Positions 1-8,143 of a stretch of DNA of 64,000 nucleotides are shown here, piece by piece (within the stretch, counting starts at the first letter, position 1; each line of letters begins with the position of its first letter). Under the pieces are notes generated by a model. It made no database searches. It saw only the letters and a program-made list of their open reading frames with translations, and had not been told where the DNA came from. The translations under genes and the position numbers were made by a program. Location of the stretch: assembly GCA_003612585.1 (NCBI GenBank), contig RAZH01000001.1:124001-188000 (forward strand), given 5' to 3'. This DNA is from a bacterium 1XD42-54 (GTDB lineage Bacteria > Bacillota > Clostridia > Lachnospirales > Lachnospiraceae).

Positions 1-106
1 TCATCTCAACTGCGTCAAGATACAGATCCTTCGTTCCATCCAGCCACTGCTTCAGGCGGTAAGATTTTGTCTTTTCATAGCGCTCGTCAGATATTCTTTT
101 ACTCAT
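1..106 (-). CDS. Partial Mrp/Mnh antiporter subunit, probably B-like
   Basis: Only the first 35 codons are inside the window; the gene runs off the left edge. The start ATG (106-104) overlaps the stop of the upstream MbhD-like gene by 8 nt and follows a GGAGG site, so the two are translationally coupled. The visible N-terminus is charged and soluble (MSKRISDERYEKTK...) with no membrane segment yet. In Mrp/Mbh-type operons the gene after an MbhD-like subunit is usually an MnhB-domain subunit, so that is the inference; the residues seen do not prove it. Confidence 0.5.
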   Translation of the reverse strand, partial: MSKRISDERYEKTKSYRLKQWLDGTKDLYLDAVEM

Positions 107-455
107 CGCATACCGCCTCCTTTCCCTGTCCTGGTTTGTATTCCATTCCTGCCTCCGTGTCTTTTTCGGATGCCGGAACCTGCTCCGTTTGTACCTTTTC
201 TTCCGGTTCTTCGTCTTCCTTCACCATGGCGTGAATCTTCTTCAGTGTCAGAAAAAACAGCACGCTTGTAATTCCGGCGCCGACTGCCGCCTCCGTAATC
301 GCAAGATCCGGGGACTCCAGCAAAATCCAGATCACAGACATTACAAGACTGTATGACATATAAATCAGGATTGAATTCATCAAATTTTTGGAAAGACTTA
401 CAGAAACAGCACAGACGACAAGAAAACCAAGTAAAATATATGTAAACACCTGCAT
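99..455 (-). CDS. MbhD-like (DUF4040) subunit of Mrp-type cation/H+ antiporter
   Basis: This 118-residue protein has three hydrophobic segments (about 5-22, 27-45 and 52-72) and a charged, Glu-rich tail from about residue 77. The middle stretch SPDLAITEAAVGAGITS is the signature of MbhD/DUF4040 subunits of multisubunit Na+/H+ antiporters and membrane hydrogenases. It sits one base after the G subunit, in the order E-F-G-D-(B), typical of clostridial Mrp-like operons. It would form part of the membrane ion-translocating complex. The acidic tail of about 40 residues is longer than the core domain needs. Confidence 0.85.
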   Translation of the reverse strand: MQVFTYILLGFLVVCAVSVSLSKNLMNSILIYMSYSLVMSVIWILLESPDLAITEAAVGAGITSVLFFLTLKKIHAMVKEDEEPEEKVQTEQVPASEKDTEAGMEYKPGQGKEAVCDE

Positions 456-456
456 G

Positions 457-840
457 CTATTCCTCCTTCCCTGCGACCTCTGCCTTTTCAGCCGCGTACG
501 CTTTTACATCCTGCATGGTCAGCTTCTGATAATGCTTTTCCGGTTCTTCATCCGTCGTCACCTCAAGACGTGCAATCAGATGCGAGGAAGTCGGCGAAGC
601 AAACCACAGAAAGACAATCACGAAAAACAGTTTCAAAGAGGTAAAATTCCATCCGTTCATCACAATCAGTCCGGCCAGCGAAAATCCTATGCCGAGCGTA
701 TCCCCCATTGCAGCCGCATGCATACGGTTCAGCACATATTTAAACCGGAAAACACCTACCATCTCAATAACAAAAATAACAAGTCCAAACAGAAGCAAAA
801 ATGCTCCGGCCAGAAACTGAATCCACTCAATGACCGCCAT
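457..840 (-). CDS. mnhG: Monovalent cation/H+ antiporter subunit G (MnhG/PhaG)
   Basis: This 127-residue membrane protein has three predicted membrane helices (about 8-28, 40-62 and 65-85). The segment MHAAAMGDTLGIGFSLAG is the diagnostic MnhG/PhaG motif. The charged tail (residues 90-127) is cytoplasmic. It is a small accessory subunit of the Mrp antiporter, which exchanges Na+ or K+ for protons. The ATG overlaps the end of the F-subunit gene by 14 nt, so the operon is tightly coupled. Confidence 0.92.
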   Translation of the reverse strand: MAVIEWIQFLAGAFLLLFGLVIFVIEMVGVFRFKYVLNRMHAAAMGDTLGIGFSLAGLIVMNGWNFTSLKLFFVIVFLWFASPTSSHLIARLEVTTDEEPEKHYQKLTMQDVKAYAAEKAEVAGKEE

Positions 841-1159
841 TTTTTTTCTCCTCCTTTTCCTTTCGTTCCAGGTATACGCCCATATATACTTTGGTTAATA
901 CAATGACAGCGAGAAAACTGATCATCGCATAAATCAGACAGATATCGGCCAGATATCCCTCCTGCAACATCAGCGCCAGAATGGCAATGATGACCATAAC
1001 CATGGTTCCCATCATATTGACTGCCACAATCCGGTCTGCAATCCGCGGACCGATAATCGCACGAATCAGACAGAGCATTAACATTAGAGCCAAAAATACC
1101 AGAACAACTGCAAAAAGTCCGTGATACGCCTGCGCAAGGCCCGGTATTCCATTTCCCAT
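827..1159 (-). CDS. mnhF: Monovalent cation/H+ antiporter subunit F (MnhF/MrpF)
   Basis: This 110-residue protein has three membrane helices. The motif RAIIGPRIADRIVAVNMMGT (residues 28-47) is highly characteristic of MnhF/MrpF/PhaF, where the GP..DR loop lies between helices 1 and 2. It is a structural subunit of the multi-subunit Na+(K+)/H+ antiporter. It lies between the E and G subunits, the classical order. The final residues are Lys/Glu-rich and overlap the start of the G subunit. Confidence 0.93.
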   Translation of the reverse strand: MGNGIPGLAQAYHGLFAVVLVFLALMLMLCLIRAIIGPRIADRIVAVNMMGTMVMVIIAILALMLQEGYLADICLIYAMISFLAVIVLTKVYMGVYLERKEKEEKKNGGH

Positions 1160-1173
1160 TTTTCTAACCTCCC

Positions 1174-1635
1174 TTACTTCTGTTCCAGCTTTGAAAGCAT
1201 TTCGACAAACACTGAATCGTCCATTCCCTCAGCCAGCCCCACATCCAGACAGTGCACCACATACTCAGATTCCTCTAAGGCCACTGTAATCGTACCGGGA
1301 GTCAGCGTAATTGCATTTGCCAGGAACGCCCGACCTGTCGGTGTTTTCATATCAGACTGAAAACTGACCAGCACGGGCTCCAGCTCTTCACGTTCTGAAA
1401 GAATCATATGCATAACAGCAAAATTCGCTTTCACAATTTCCAAGCCCAGAACAATCACATACTTTCCGAACCCGAGGCTCTTTCGGAGCACATTTTTTTC
1501 CTTTTCCAGACTGTAATCCATAAATTTGCAGGTAAATGCAAACATAAGCGCTGCAATCACAACCCCGAACAGACAGATTTCCAGAGTAATCTGTCCGTTA
1601 AAAATAACCCATAGCACAAAATACAACAGATACAT
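1174..1635 (-). CDS. mnhE: Monovalent cation/H+ antiporter subunit E (MnhE)
   Basis: This 153-residue protein has an N-terminal hydrophobic hairpin (about 1-35) and an MnhE domain. The C-terminal segment SDMKTPTGRAFLANAITLTP followed by GTITV is the family hallmark (usually LAN.ITLTPGT). The E subunit is needed for antiporter assembly or function. This is the first Mrp subunit in the operon as seen here, starting 11 nt after aspartokinase, so the antiporter may be cotranscribed with lysC. Confidence 0.93.
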   Translation of the reverse strand: MYLLYFVLWVIFNGQITLEICLFGVVIAALMFAFTCKFMDYSLEKEKNVLRKSLGFGKYVIVLGLEIVKANFAVMHMILSEREELEPVLVSFQSDMKTPTGRAFLANAITLTPGTITVALEESEYVVHCLDVGLAEGMDDSVFVEMLSKLEQK

Positions 1636-1646
1636 ACTTTTCCTCC

Positions 1647-2969
1647 CTATTCCACCAGTGCGTCATAAAGTGCCCGTATGGCTGTCTCAAAATCCTGATT
1701 GGAAACGCCGATCGTACAATTAATCTCATTTGACCCCATGTCAATCATTTTAATATTGACCCCTGCCATTCCAAGTGCAGTAAAAAACCGCGCCGCAATA
1801 CCACTTTGAGATCGCATCCCCTTTCCGACCACTGTGACAAGCGCCATGTCCTCATCCACAGTGATCTTATCCGGCTGCAACAGCCTTCTAAGGGAATCCA
1901 TAAGCGCTTCCTTCTTTCTATTATATTCCTCCCGCGAAAGAATCACACTGATCGTGTCAATCCCGGAAGGCATATGTTCAAAAGCAATTGCATTCTCCTC
2001 AAATGCCTCCAGCATCTTTCTGCAAAACCCCGGCTGTGCATTCATCCGGTTTTTGGCAATACTGATCGCCACAAAATTTTTCTTCCCTGCAATTCCCGTA
2101 ATTGTCTCCTCGTTCTCCGGCGAAGTCTCCCGGCAGATCAGCGTACCTGTACCGCCCGGATCATTGGTATTGCAGATACGGATCGAAATACCTTCCCGCC
2201 GCACCGGAAAGACAGCATCTTCATGAAGTACCGTCGCTCCCCTGTATGAAAGTTCCCGCAATTCCGCATACGTCATGGCATCAATTTTTTTCGGATGTCC
2301 CACAATCCCCGGATCTGTCAAAAGAAATCCCGGAACATCGGTCCAGTTCTCGTACAAATCTGCCTGCACAGCCCGCGCAACCAAAGCGCCTGTCACATCA
2401 GAACCGCCTCTTGAAAAGGTATGTATGCTTCCCGCATCATCTGCTCCGTAGAACCCCGGAATCACTGCTCTTTCTATTTCCATCAGCCGCTCTTTCAAAA
2501 AAACGTTCGTTCGCTCAGCTTCAAAACGTCCATCCTTATCAAAACAGATCACCTCTGCTGCATCCACAAACTCAAAACCAAGATATGCAGCCAGCAAAAT
2601 GCCATTCAGATATTCGCCGCGAGACGCCGCGTATTGTGCCCCAGCGCCATCGGCCAAAGCCTGTTCCATCACTGCAAACTCTTTTTCCAACGAAATCTCA
2701 AGTCCCAGACCAGCCGCAATCTCCTGATAGCGCATCCGAATTTTCATAAGATCAGCCGCATAATCCTCACCGGCGCCCGCTTTCTCACAGCACCGATACA
2801 GAAGATCTGTGACCTTTTCATCCGCACTGCCGCGCTTTCCCGGCGCAGACGGAACCACATACCGTCTTGCGGGGTCTGCGTCCAGAATCCCCTTTACTTT
2901 TCGAAACTGTCCGGTATCTGCCAGCGAGCTTCCCCCGAACTTCGCCACAACAATCTGACTTTTTTTCAT
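1647..2969 (-). CDS. lysC: Aspartate kinase
   Basis: This 440-residue enzyme phosphorylates aspartate, the first step to Lys/DAP, Thr and Met. The N-terminal kinase domain opens with VAKFGGSSLAD (the KFGGSS motif) and contains SRGGSDVTGAL near residue 200. Two C-terminal ACT domains cover roughly 300-440, including VGKGMRSQSGIAARFFTAL, and normally bind regulatory amino acids. An upstream in-frame GTG (3014) exists, but the ATG at 2969 has an AGGAG site 5 nt away and directly precedes the conserved Lys motif, so it is preferred. It lies between the HD hydrolase and the Mrp operon. Confidence 0.95.
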   Translation of the reverse strand: MKKSQIVVAKFGGSSLADTGQFRKVKGILDADPARRYVVPSAPGKRGSADEKVTDLLYRCCEKAGAGEDYAADLMKIRMRYQEIAAGLGLEISLEKEFAVMEQALADGAGAQYAASRGEYLNGILLAAYLGFEFVDAAEVICFDKDGRFEAERTNVFLKERLMEIERAVIPGFYGADDAGSIHTFSRGGSDVTGALVARAVQADLYENWTDVPGFLLTDPGIVGHPKKIDAMTYAELRELSYRGATVLHEDAVFPVRREGISIRICNTNDPGGTGTLICRETSPENEETITGIAGKKNFVAISIAKNRMNAQPGFCRKMLEAFEENAIAFEHMPSGIDTISVILSREEYNRKKEALMDSLRRLLQPDKITVDEDMALVTVVGKGMRSQSGIAARFFTALGMAGVNIKMIDMGSNEINCTIGVSNQDFETAIRALYDALVE

Positions 2970-3022
2970 ATTTTCTCCTGCTCTCCCATTCCTTCTGTCG
3001 CCGCATTCATCCACACCAGACG

Positions 3023-3586
3023 TTAGGGCCTCTGTAAGCTCTTATTTCGGGAATCCTCCCGGACCAGATCACGCAGCTCTTTTAAATAAGGAAAGTTCTC
3101 ACATTCCTTTGTCCCATACGTCATCTGAAGATCATATTCCAACGGCAGCCACGTAGACAAATCTGCCTCATTATGTTGAATTAACGCCTCCAATTTATCC
3201 AGTGCTTTATACAGCCTCGCTTCCGGGGTTTGCTGTGCGTGCATTTCTGCAAACAACGCGTTTACCTCGCCACGCTTTTTCTCCGGCAGACATGCAAGCA
3301 GACCTGCCACTGCGTCATCTTCCGCCGCTTCGTCCTGCTCCGTTTTCAGAAAGGCCGGAATGTCGCCCGTCACTGCCTCACCCATATCGTGCCACAGTGC
3401 CATGACAATCACACGTCCGATATCCACCCCCGGAAATTCATCCTTCAGCAGATATGCCATCATGGCCAGACGCCAGCTGTGCTCCGCCACACTCTCATGC
3501 CGTCCGCTGCTGGTCCACGAATGTCTCGTATTACATTTGAGCTTTTCCGCGACCGACAGAAAGTCAAGAAACTCTCTCTGTTCCAT
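3023..3586 (-). CDS. HD-domain phosphohydrolase, YfbR-like 5'-nucleotidase type
   Basis: This 187-residue all-helical HD protein carries the metal-binding pattern R.ES.AEHSW (His36), then LWHDMGEA (His66-Asp67) and a later Asp in ALDKLEAL. That spacing matches the YfbR/YGK1-like family, which removes phosphate from deoxynucleoside 5'-monophosphates. The start has a GGAGG site 8 nt upstream. It precedes aspartokinase by 53 nt on the same strand and may head the transcript. Substrate specificity is inferred from the family only. Confidence 0.85.
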   Translation of the reverse strand: MEQREFLDFLSVAEKLKCNTRHSWTSSGRHESVAEHSWRLAMMAYLLKDEFPGVDIGRVIVMALWHDMGEAVTGDIPAFLKTEQDEAAEDDAVAGLLACLPEKKRGEVNALFAEMHAQQTPEARLYKALDKLEALIQHNEADLSTWLPLEYDLQMTYGTKECENFPYLKELRDLVREDSRNKSLQRP

Positions 3587-3883
3587 ACTATTTTCCTCCG
3601 CCGCCTATCATAGCACTTCTGTTTAAAAAAATCTACTTTTTCTTTTTCTTGCAGAAATTACCAGATAATTCCCATTTTTTCACACTTTCTGTTGCTTTTA
3701 TGCCTGCGTGATACCTCATCGCTCCCTTTCGCACATTCTCTAATATCTACTTCTATATGCAGGCCCCAAAACAGTATTGCCACCCATTAAGGCACATGAT
3801 AAAATCATGCAGTAACCACTTACTTGATGATCGTAATATCCGCACAGCTACATAAAATTCAAATATAAGGAGAACTATATAAG
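3587..3883. other. AT-rich intergenic region, divergent promoters expected
   Basis: This 297-nt gap separates the minus-strand HD hydrolase from the plus-strand esterase remnant. The only clear element is the ribosome site AAGGAG before the ATG at 3884. No RNA gene or strong repeat was seen. Confidence 0.4.
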
Positions 3884-4484
3884 ATGAAATCTGTATTAAT
3901 GATTGGTCAGTCAAACATGGCCGGACGTGGATTTCTTAATGAAGTGCCCATGATTTGCAATGAAAGAATTCAAATGCTCCGCAACGGCAGATGGCAGATG
4001 ATGGCAGAGCCCATCAACTATGACAGGCCGGTCGCCGGAGTTGGCCCCGCAGGCTCTTTTGCCGCAATGTGGTGCCTGGAACATAAAGAAGATATGATTG
4101 GATTGATCCCCTGTGCAGAAGGTGGAAGTTCCCTGGATGACTGGGCTGTTGATCAAACACTTTTCAGGCATGCAGTCATCCAGACAAAATTTTCCATACA
4201 GGACAGCGAACTGATTGCAATTTTATGGCATCATGGAGAGAATGACAGTTATGGAAAAAACTATCAGACCTATTGTGAAAAACTGCTATTTCGTGACAGC
4301 AAGCGGACTGTCATCCAACCCGGATGGCATTCACATCAATGCTGCTTCTCAAAGAACGTTTGGTGTACGATACTATGAAGCCTTTTCAAAACAAGAAAAC
4401 CTTCTGGCTCCCATGGAAAACGAAACGGAACTGCTCAATCTCTGTATCAACAGGCCTTACACAAAAAATGAAAAAAATATCTAG
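3884..4484 (+). pseudogene. SASA-family carbohydrate acetylesterase, internally deleted and frameshifted
   Basis: The first frame (3884-4275) encodes MKSVLMIGQSNMAGRG..., the nucleophile block of the sialate-O-acetylesterase (SASA) SGNH family, and later LWHHGENDS, a second catalytic block. After YQTYCEKLL the reading frame becomes unrelated. In the +1 frame, CYFVTASGLSSNPDGIH and the usual C-terminal block RYYEAF follow at once. The central segment, perhaps 60-80 residues in relatives, is missing, and the junction falls around 4278-4290 at an aaaactgct stretch. The catalytic DGIH remains but out of frame. It was once a cytoplasmic deacetylase of plant or mucin glycans and is now almost certainly inactive. 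Confidence 0.85.
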
Positions 4485-4652
4485 AAATGACGAAATTTGC
4501 CTCAGGCCAAATAACCTATGAAGAATTTGTGAAAAATTTGTAAAGAGAACACCAGATCATACAATCTATTATAGACCAGTGTCAATGTATTTATATATCG
4601 ATCAATATAGATATATAAACTCCACCCCTTCCAAACGCTCTGTCATAGTCAG

Positions 4653-4723
4653 AACTCAGATAACAGGAACAGGCGGAGGTGACTTGTTTGCCAAAACCTC
4701 CGCCTGTTCCTGTTACCTGAGTT
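4653..4723. repeat. Long near-perfect inverted repeat (28-nt arms, 15-nt spacer)
   Basis: The arms 4653-4680 and 4696-4723 are complementary at 27 of 28 positions, making one long hairpin. Neither side has a run of T, so it is not a standard terminator, although it lies just downstream of the aldehyde dehydrogenase gene. The apical loop, TGACTTGTTTGCCAAAA between GGAGG and CCTCC, is nearly the same as that of the hairpin at 32608-32681. See the findings. Confidence 0.8.
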
Positions 4724-4740
4724 CGTCCCCATTTCTCTTC

Positions 4741-6111
4741 CTACCGCAAAAATACTTTCAACAACAAATCCTTCCACCCACAATAAGGCTGATAACGAAT
4801 CGGCAGATCCAGCCAGGTATATTTTTTTACTATGCTTCTGCGGTGGCTGAACAGCTCAAAGCTCTCACGGCCATGATAGCTTCCCATGCCACTTCCGCCC
4901 ACTCCGCCAAAGCCCATATTACTTGTTGCCAGGTGAATAATTGTATCGTTGATACATCCGCCGCCAAAGCTGCAAAACTTCAAAATCCGGCGCTCTGTTT
5001 TTTTACTCCCTGTAAACAGATAGAGCGCAAGCGGTTTTTCCCTCTTCGTCACATACGTGATAACCTCTGAAATCTCCCGGAACGTCAGAACTGGAAGCAA
5101 CGGACCGAAAATCTCTTCCTGCATAATGGCATCTGACGGGGCAATATCCGTCAGTACTGTCGGCGCAATCTGAAGTGTCTCCTCACAAAATGCCCCACCC
5201 GCATAAATCTGGGTACCCTTCATCAGTCCAAGCAGCCGTTCAAAATGTTTGTGATTAATGATTTTGCCATAATTGGGATTCTCCAGAGGCCGCTCCCCGA
5301 ACTGCTGATGAATACATTTTTTGATTTCCTTCAGCAGAGCTTCCTTTACCTCTTCATGAACAAACAAATAGTCCGGTGCCACGCACGTCTGGCCGAGATT
5401 CAGATATTTTCCAAACACAATTCGTTTTGCAGCCAGACGCAGATTTGCTGTGCGGTCCACAATACACGGACTCTTTCCTCCAAGCTCCAGGCAGACCGGC
5501 GTCAGATACCTAGAAGCCTTCTCCATGACAAGGCGTCCCACCCGGACGCTGCCCGTAAAAAATATAAAATCAAACCGTTGCTCCAGGAGCGCCGCATTCT
5601 CTGCACGCCCACCTTTTACAACTGCCACAAAATGCGAAGAAAAACAGTCCTCTATGATTTTTTCAATTACATCCGCAGTCGCCGGAGCATAAGCGCTTGG
5701 CTTTACAATCACACAGTTGCCAGCAGCAATCGCCCCGATCAGAGGTTCCATGGACAACATAAAAGGATAATTCCACGGGGACATCACAAGCGTCACACCG
5801 TACGGCTCGGGTGAAACAAAACTTCTGGCGCGAAACTGCGCCAAGGGCGTCCGCACCCGGCGCTCCCCCGCATAACGTCTCAGATGTCCAATCATATGTG
5901 TAAGCTCAGAAAGAACAAGTCCAGTCTCGCACATATAAGCTTCCGTAGCTGATTTCCCAAGATCTGCCTGAAGCGCATCCCCGATCTCTTTCTCATACCG
6001 CAAAATCGACCTTTTCAGCGTCTTCAAAGCGGCAATTCGCCACGGAACCTCCTTTGTTTTTCCCTTTTCAAAGTATGCCCTCTGTTTTTTTACCAGCATC
6101 TCAATTTCCAT
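4741..6111 (-). CDS. NAD(P)-dependent aldehyde dehydrogenase, class 3 type
   Basis: This 456-residue enzyme oxidises aldehydes to acids. It shows the substrate/cofactor block MSPWNYPF, the nucleotide-site FFTGSVRVGR, the general-base block LELGGKSP and the catalytic cysteine in LNLGQTCVAPDY. The length suits the short class 3 / YwdH-like group. An upstream GTG-initiated extension to 6144 is in frame, but the ATG at 6111 has GGAGGT 6 nt away. The start overlaps the end of the alcohol dehydrogenase gene by 11 nt. Together the pair could interconvert an alcohol, its aldehyde and the acid. Confidence 0.92.
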   Translation of the reverse strand: MEIEMLVKKQRAYFEKGKTKEVPWRIAALKTLKRSILRYEKEIGDALQADLGKSATEAYMCETGLVLSELTHMIGHLRRYAGERRVRTPLAQFRARSFVSPEPYGVTLVMSPWNYPFMLSMEPLIGAIAAGNCVIVKPSAYAPATADVIEKIIEDCFSSHFVAVVKGGRAENAALLEQRFDFIFFTGSVRVGRLVMEKASRYLTPVCLELGGKSPCIVDRTANLRLAAKRIVFGKYLNLGQTCVAPDYLFVHEEVKEALLKEIKKCIHQQFGERPLENPNYGKIINHKHFERLLGLMKGTQIYAGGAFCEETLQIAPTVLTDIAPSDAIMQEEIFGPLLPVLTFREISEVITYVTKREKPLALYLFTGSKKTERRILKFCSFGGGCINDTIIHLATSNMGFGGVGGSGMGSYHGRESFELFSHRRSIVKKYTWLDLPIRYQPYCGWKDLLLKVFLR

Positions 6112-7279
6112 AGCTGACCTCCAGAATCCGGATAACTGCGTCATACGTCACCTGCCGCGGATTAACAATCACTGCACCGTCATTCAACGCCGCTTTCGCC
6201 ACCTCCGGGAATTTGGCCGGGTCCACTCCCGCCTCCTTCAGCGTCACAGGCAACCCGGTCAAGCGATGCAGTTTCTCTCTCATTCGCAAAACCTCTTCGA
6301 TTGCTGCTCTCGCACGCTTTTGTTTCGGGGTCTTCCTATATAGTTCTGGACCAGCCAGGTGCAACAGCAGCTCTCCATAGTCATCCCTGCACTTTTTACA
6401 GTTAAACATCATCCCCGCCGGAAGCAGGATATTCATCGCGTCGCCATGCGGTACATGACAGACGCCCCCAAGCGCATGCCCGATTGCATGTACCACGCCT
6501 ACCATACTGTTACTGAACGCTGCTCCCGCCAGAAAGCTTGCGTTCGCCATTGCCCAACGTGCCTGCCTGGAGCTCCCAAAGCGCACCGCACGCAGAAGAT
6601 TGTCCCGGACAAGTCCAATTGCCGCTATGGCATATGCGTCGCTGACCGGATTCTTTTGCAGACAGCTGAATGCTTCTATCGCATGGCAAAGCGTATCCAT
6701 CCCGGTAGAGGCCGTAATACGCGGCGGAAGTGTTTCCGTCATCCGCGGATCAAGAATCGCCGTATCCGGCACAAGCTGCTGTGAAATATATTCCATCTTG
6801 ATACCTAGCCCCGGATTTTTGATCACAGCCACTGCTGTCGCCTCGCTTCCAGTGCCCGCCGTTGTCGGAATCGCCACAAACGGAACTGGCTTTCCCTTCG
6901 GAACGCACTCGCAACCCATCAGCTCCAGAAGGTCATCTACATCCTGACTGATCAGAAGCCGTACCCCCTTCGCAGTATCAAGCACGCTGCCTCCGCCGAG
7001 CGCTACAAGCGCATCACAGCCAAAATCCCGGTATTCCTTCGCAATCCTGTTTACTGTCTCAATACTGCTGTCCCGCGGAATATCCGTAAAAATACGGCCG
7101 ATCTGCATTTCTGAAAGTGCGTCTGTCACACCTTTCAGTGTTCCAATTTTTTCGAGCATTGCGTCACTTAGCACCATCGGATGACTGGCGCCTAGAATTT
7201 GAAGCTCATATGCCAGATTGTCAAGAGCTCCCTGCCCGGAGCACAGCTTTGTTGGATTTGTAAACTCAAAATAATTCAT
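6101..7279 (-). CDS. Iron-containing alcohol dehydrogenase
   Basis: This 392-residue group III alcohol dehydrogenase has the NAD-binding GGGSVLDTAKG block near residue 95 and the metal-binding histidine motifs DTLCHAIEAF and VVHAIGHALGG. It reversibly reduces an aldehyde to an alcohol with NAD(P)H. The start at 7279 was chosen over a non-ATG extension because GAGGTGATTGTT precedes it and MNYFEFTNPTKL is the typical N-terminus. Translational overlap with the aldehyde dehydrogenase indicates a joint pathway. Confidence 0.93.
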   Translation of the reverse strand: MNYFEFTNPTKLCSGQGALDNLAYELQILGASHPMVLSDAMLEKIGTLKGVTDALSEMQIGRIFTDIPRDSSIETVNRIAKEYRDFGCDALVALGGGSVLDTAKGVRLLISQDVDDLLELMGCECVPKGKPVPFVAIPTTAGTGSEATAVAVIKNPGLGIKMEYISQQLVPDTAILDPRMTETLPPRITASTGMDTLCHAIEAFSCLQKNPVSDAYAIAAIGLVRDNLLRAVRFGSSRQARWAMANASFLAGAAFSNSMVGVVHAIGHALGGVCHVPHGDAMNILLPAGMMFNCKKCRDDYGELLLHLAGPELYRKTPKQKRARAAIEEVLRMREKLHRLTGLPVTLKEAGVDPAKFPEVAKAALNDGAVIVNPRQVTYDAVIRILEVSYGN

Positions 7280-7374
7280 AACAATCACCTCAATTTTTAT
7301 CCTGCTCTTTTCCCTGAAACCAGCCTGCCCAAAGGCTCTAAAACTTCCTGGCAGGAGCGTCCCCAACCGGTCCG

Positions 7375-7860
7375 TTATCGTCCGTTTTCTAGCAGAGCAA
7401 GCGCATATACCTGGAGCGCACTCAGCTCTTTTTCCGGCACCTCTTTTAAAATCCGGTTACTCCAGAACCGTGGAAACAGATAGGCCTCCGCATATTCCAC
7501 ACAGCGCACAAAACTCATCGTCTGATAAATGTCACCCTCCAGCGTAAAAAAATGCGCCGCATACGCCTCCGATATACTCATCTGTCCCGTCAGAACACGG
7601 AATGCACCCTCCACAGATTTAAATCGCATCGTAATCGCCGTCCGCTGTGCCCGATGCAACTTTGCCACTCCCGTCCGCTCACTTTTTCGCAACGCCAGCA
7701 CTGCACCGCCCGGCCCACAGACCAGCTTCAAAGTCAGCCCGTCCTTCCACGCATCCATTTCCTTTCTGACACGCCCATCATGCTTATACAATACCCGGAA
7801 TCCCCGGAACAAAACCTGCAAAATCAGAGCATTTACCTGAGTCTGAAGCTCTCTTTTCAT
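7375..7860 (-). CDS. SCP2-like sterol/lipid-carrier domain protein (tentative)
   Basis: This 161-residue protein has no signal peptide or membrane helix. The segment around residues 75-115, with MRFKSVEGAFRVLTGQMS, a following EAYAAHFFTLEGD and a later YLFP, matches the SCP2 pattern (a Gly-x-hydrophobic repeat with ...GDI). SCP2 domains bind acyl chains or sterols in the cytoplasm. It starts the three-gene unit with the alcohol and aldehyde dehydrogenases (about 95 nt to the next ATG), which suggests a hydrophobic alcohol or aldehyde substrate. The family call rests on the motif alone. Confidence 0.6.
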   Translation of the reverse strand: MKRELQTQVNALILQVLFRGFRVLYKHDGRVRKEMDAWKDGLTLKLVCGPGGAVLALRKSERTGVAKLHRAQRTAITMRFKSVEGAFRVLTGQMSISEAYAAHFFTLEGDIYQTMSFVRCVEYAEAYLFPRFWSNRILKEVPEKELSALQVYALALLENGR

Positions 7861-7950
7861 CCTAACGCCCCTCCGTTAAATAGTTCATTTTGTTAACTAT
7901 TGACACTTCACATTATTTTACTGCACCCAAGAAAGACTGTCAAGCCGATA

Positions 7951-8011
7951 GAACAAAAGTGTGCTTCGCACACCTCGCGAGTCAATAAATTTCAGAGCAC
8001 AGCTTTTGTTC
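7951..8011. repeat. Structured intergenic hairpin upstream of the SCP2-like gene
   Basis: GAACAAAAGTGTGC at 7951 is the reverse complement of GCACAGCTTTTGTTC at 7997-8011 apart from a one-base bulge. Nested inside lies the perfect small hairpin GTGTG-CTTCG-CACAC (7959-7973). The element lies between the aldolase terminator and the SCP2-like gene. It could be a leader structure or an inert repeat; no family was recognised. Confidence 0.6.
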
Positions 8012-8077
8012 CGCGCGCGAAGCTGCGCATCCTGCCGGAGGCTTTTATCGTATGGGAGCCGAAGTTTCCTATACAAT

Positions 8078-8110
8078 AAAAAAGGGACAGTTGCAAAATG
8101 CAACTCCCCC
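8078..8110 (-). terminator. Intrinsic terminator of the aldolase-end sugar operon
   Basis: Read on the minus strand, GGGGGAGTTGCA and TGCAACTGTCCC form an 11-pair stem with a 3-nt loop, followed by TTTTTT. It lies about 35 nt after the stop of the 8144-8989 aldolase gene and fits the end of the long sugar operon. Confidence 0.85.
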
Positions 8111-8143
8111 TGTTCCTCAGTCATGATCGCTGTTCGTTTGTAG

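Noticed and set aside
2102-3026. Long plus-strand ORFs opposite aspartokinase
   Set aside because: Shadows of lysC; they have no start signals and no family motifs.
7918-8124. 68-codon minus-strand ORF between the aldolase and the SCP2-like gene
   Set aside because: It contains the aldolase operon terminator and a nested hairpin, has no ribosome site and no recognisable protein features.
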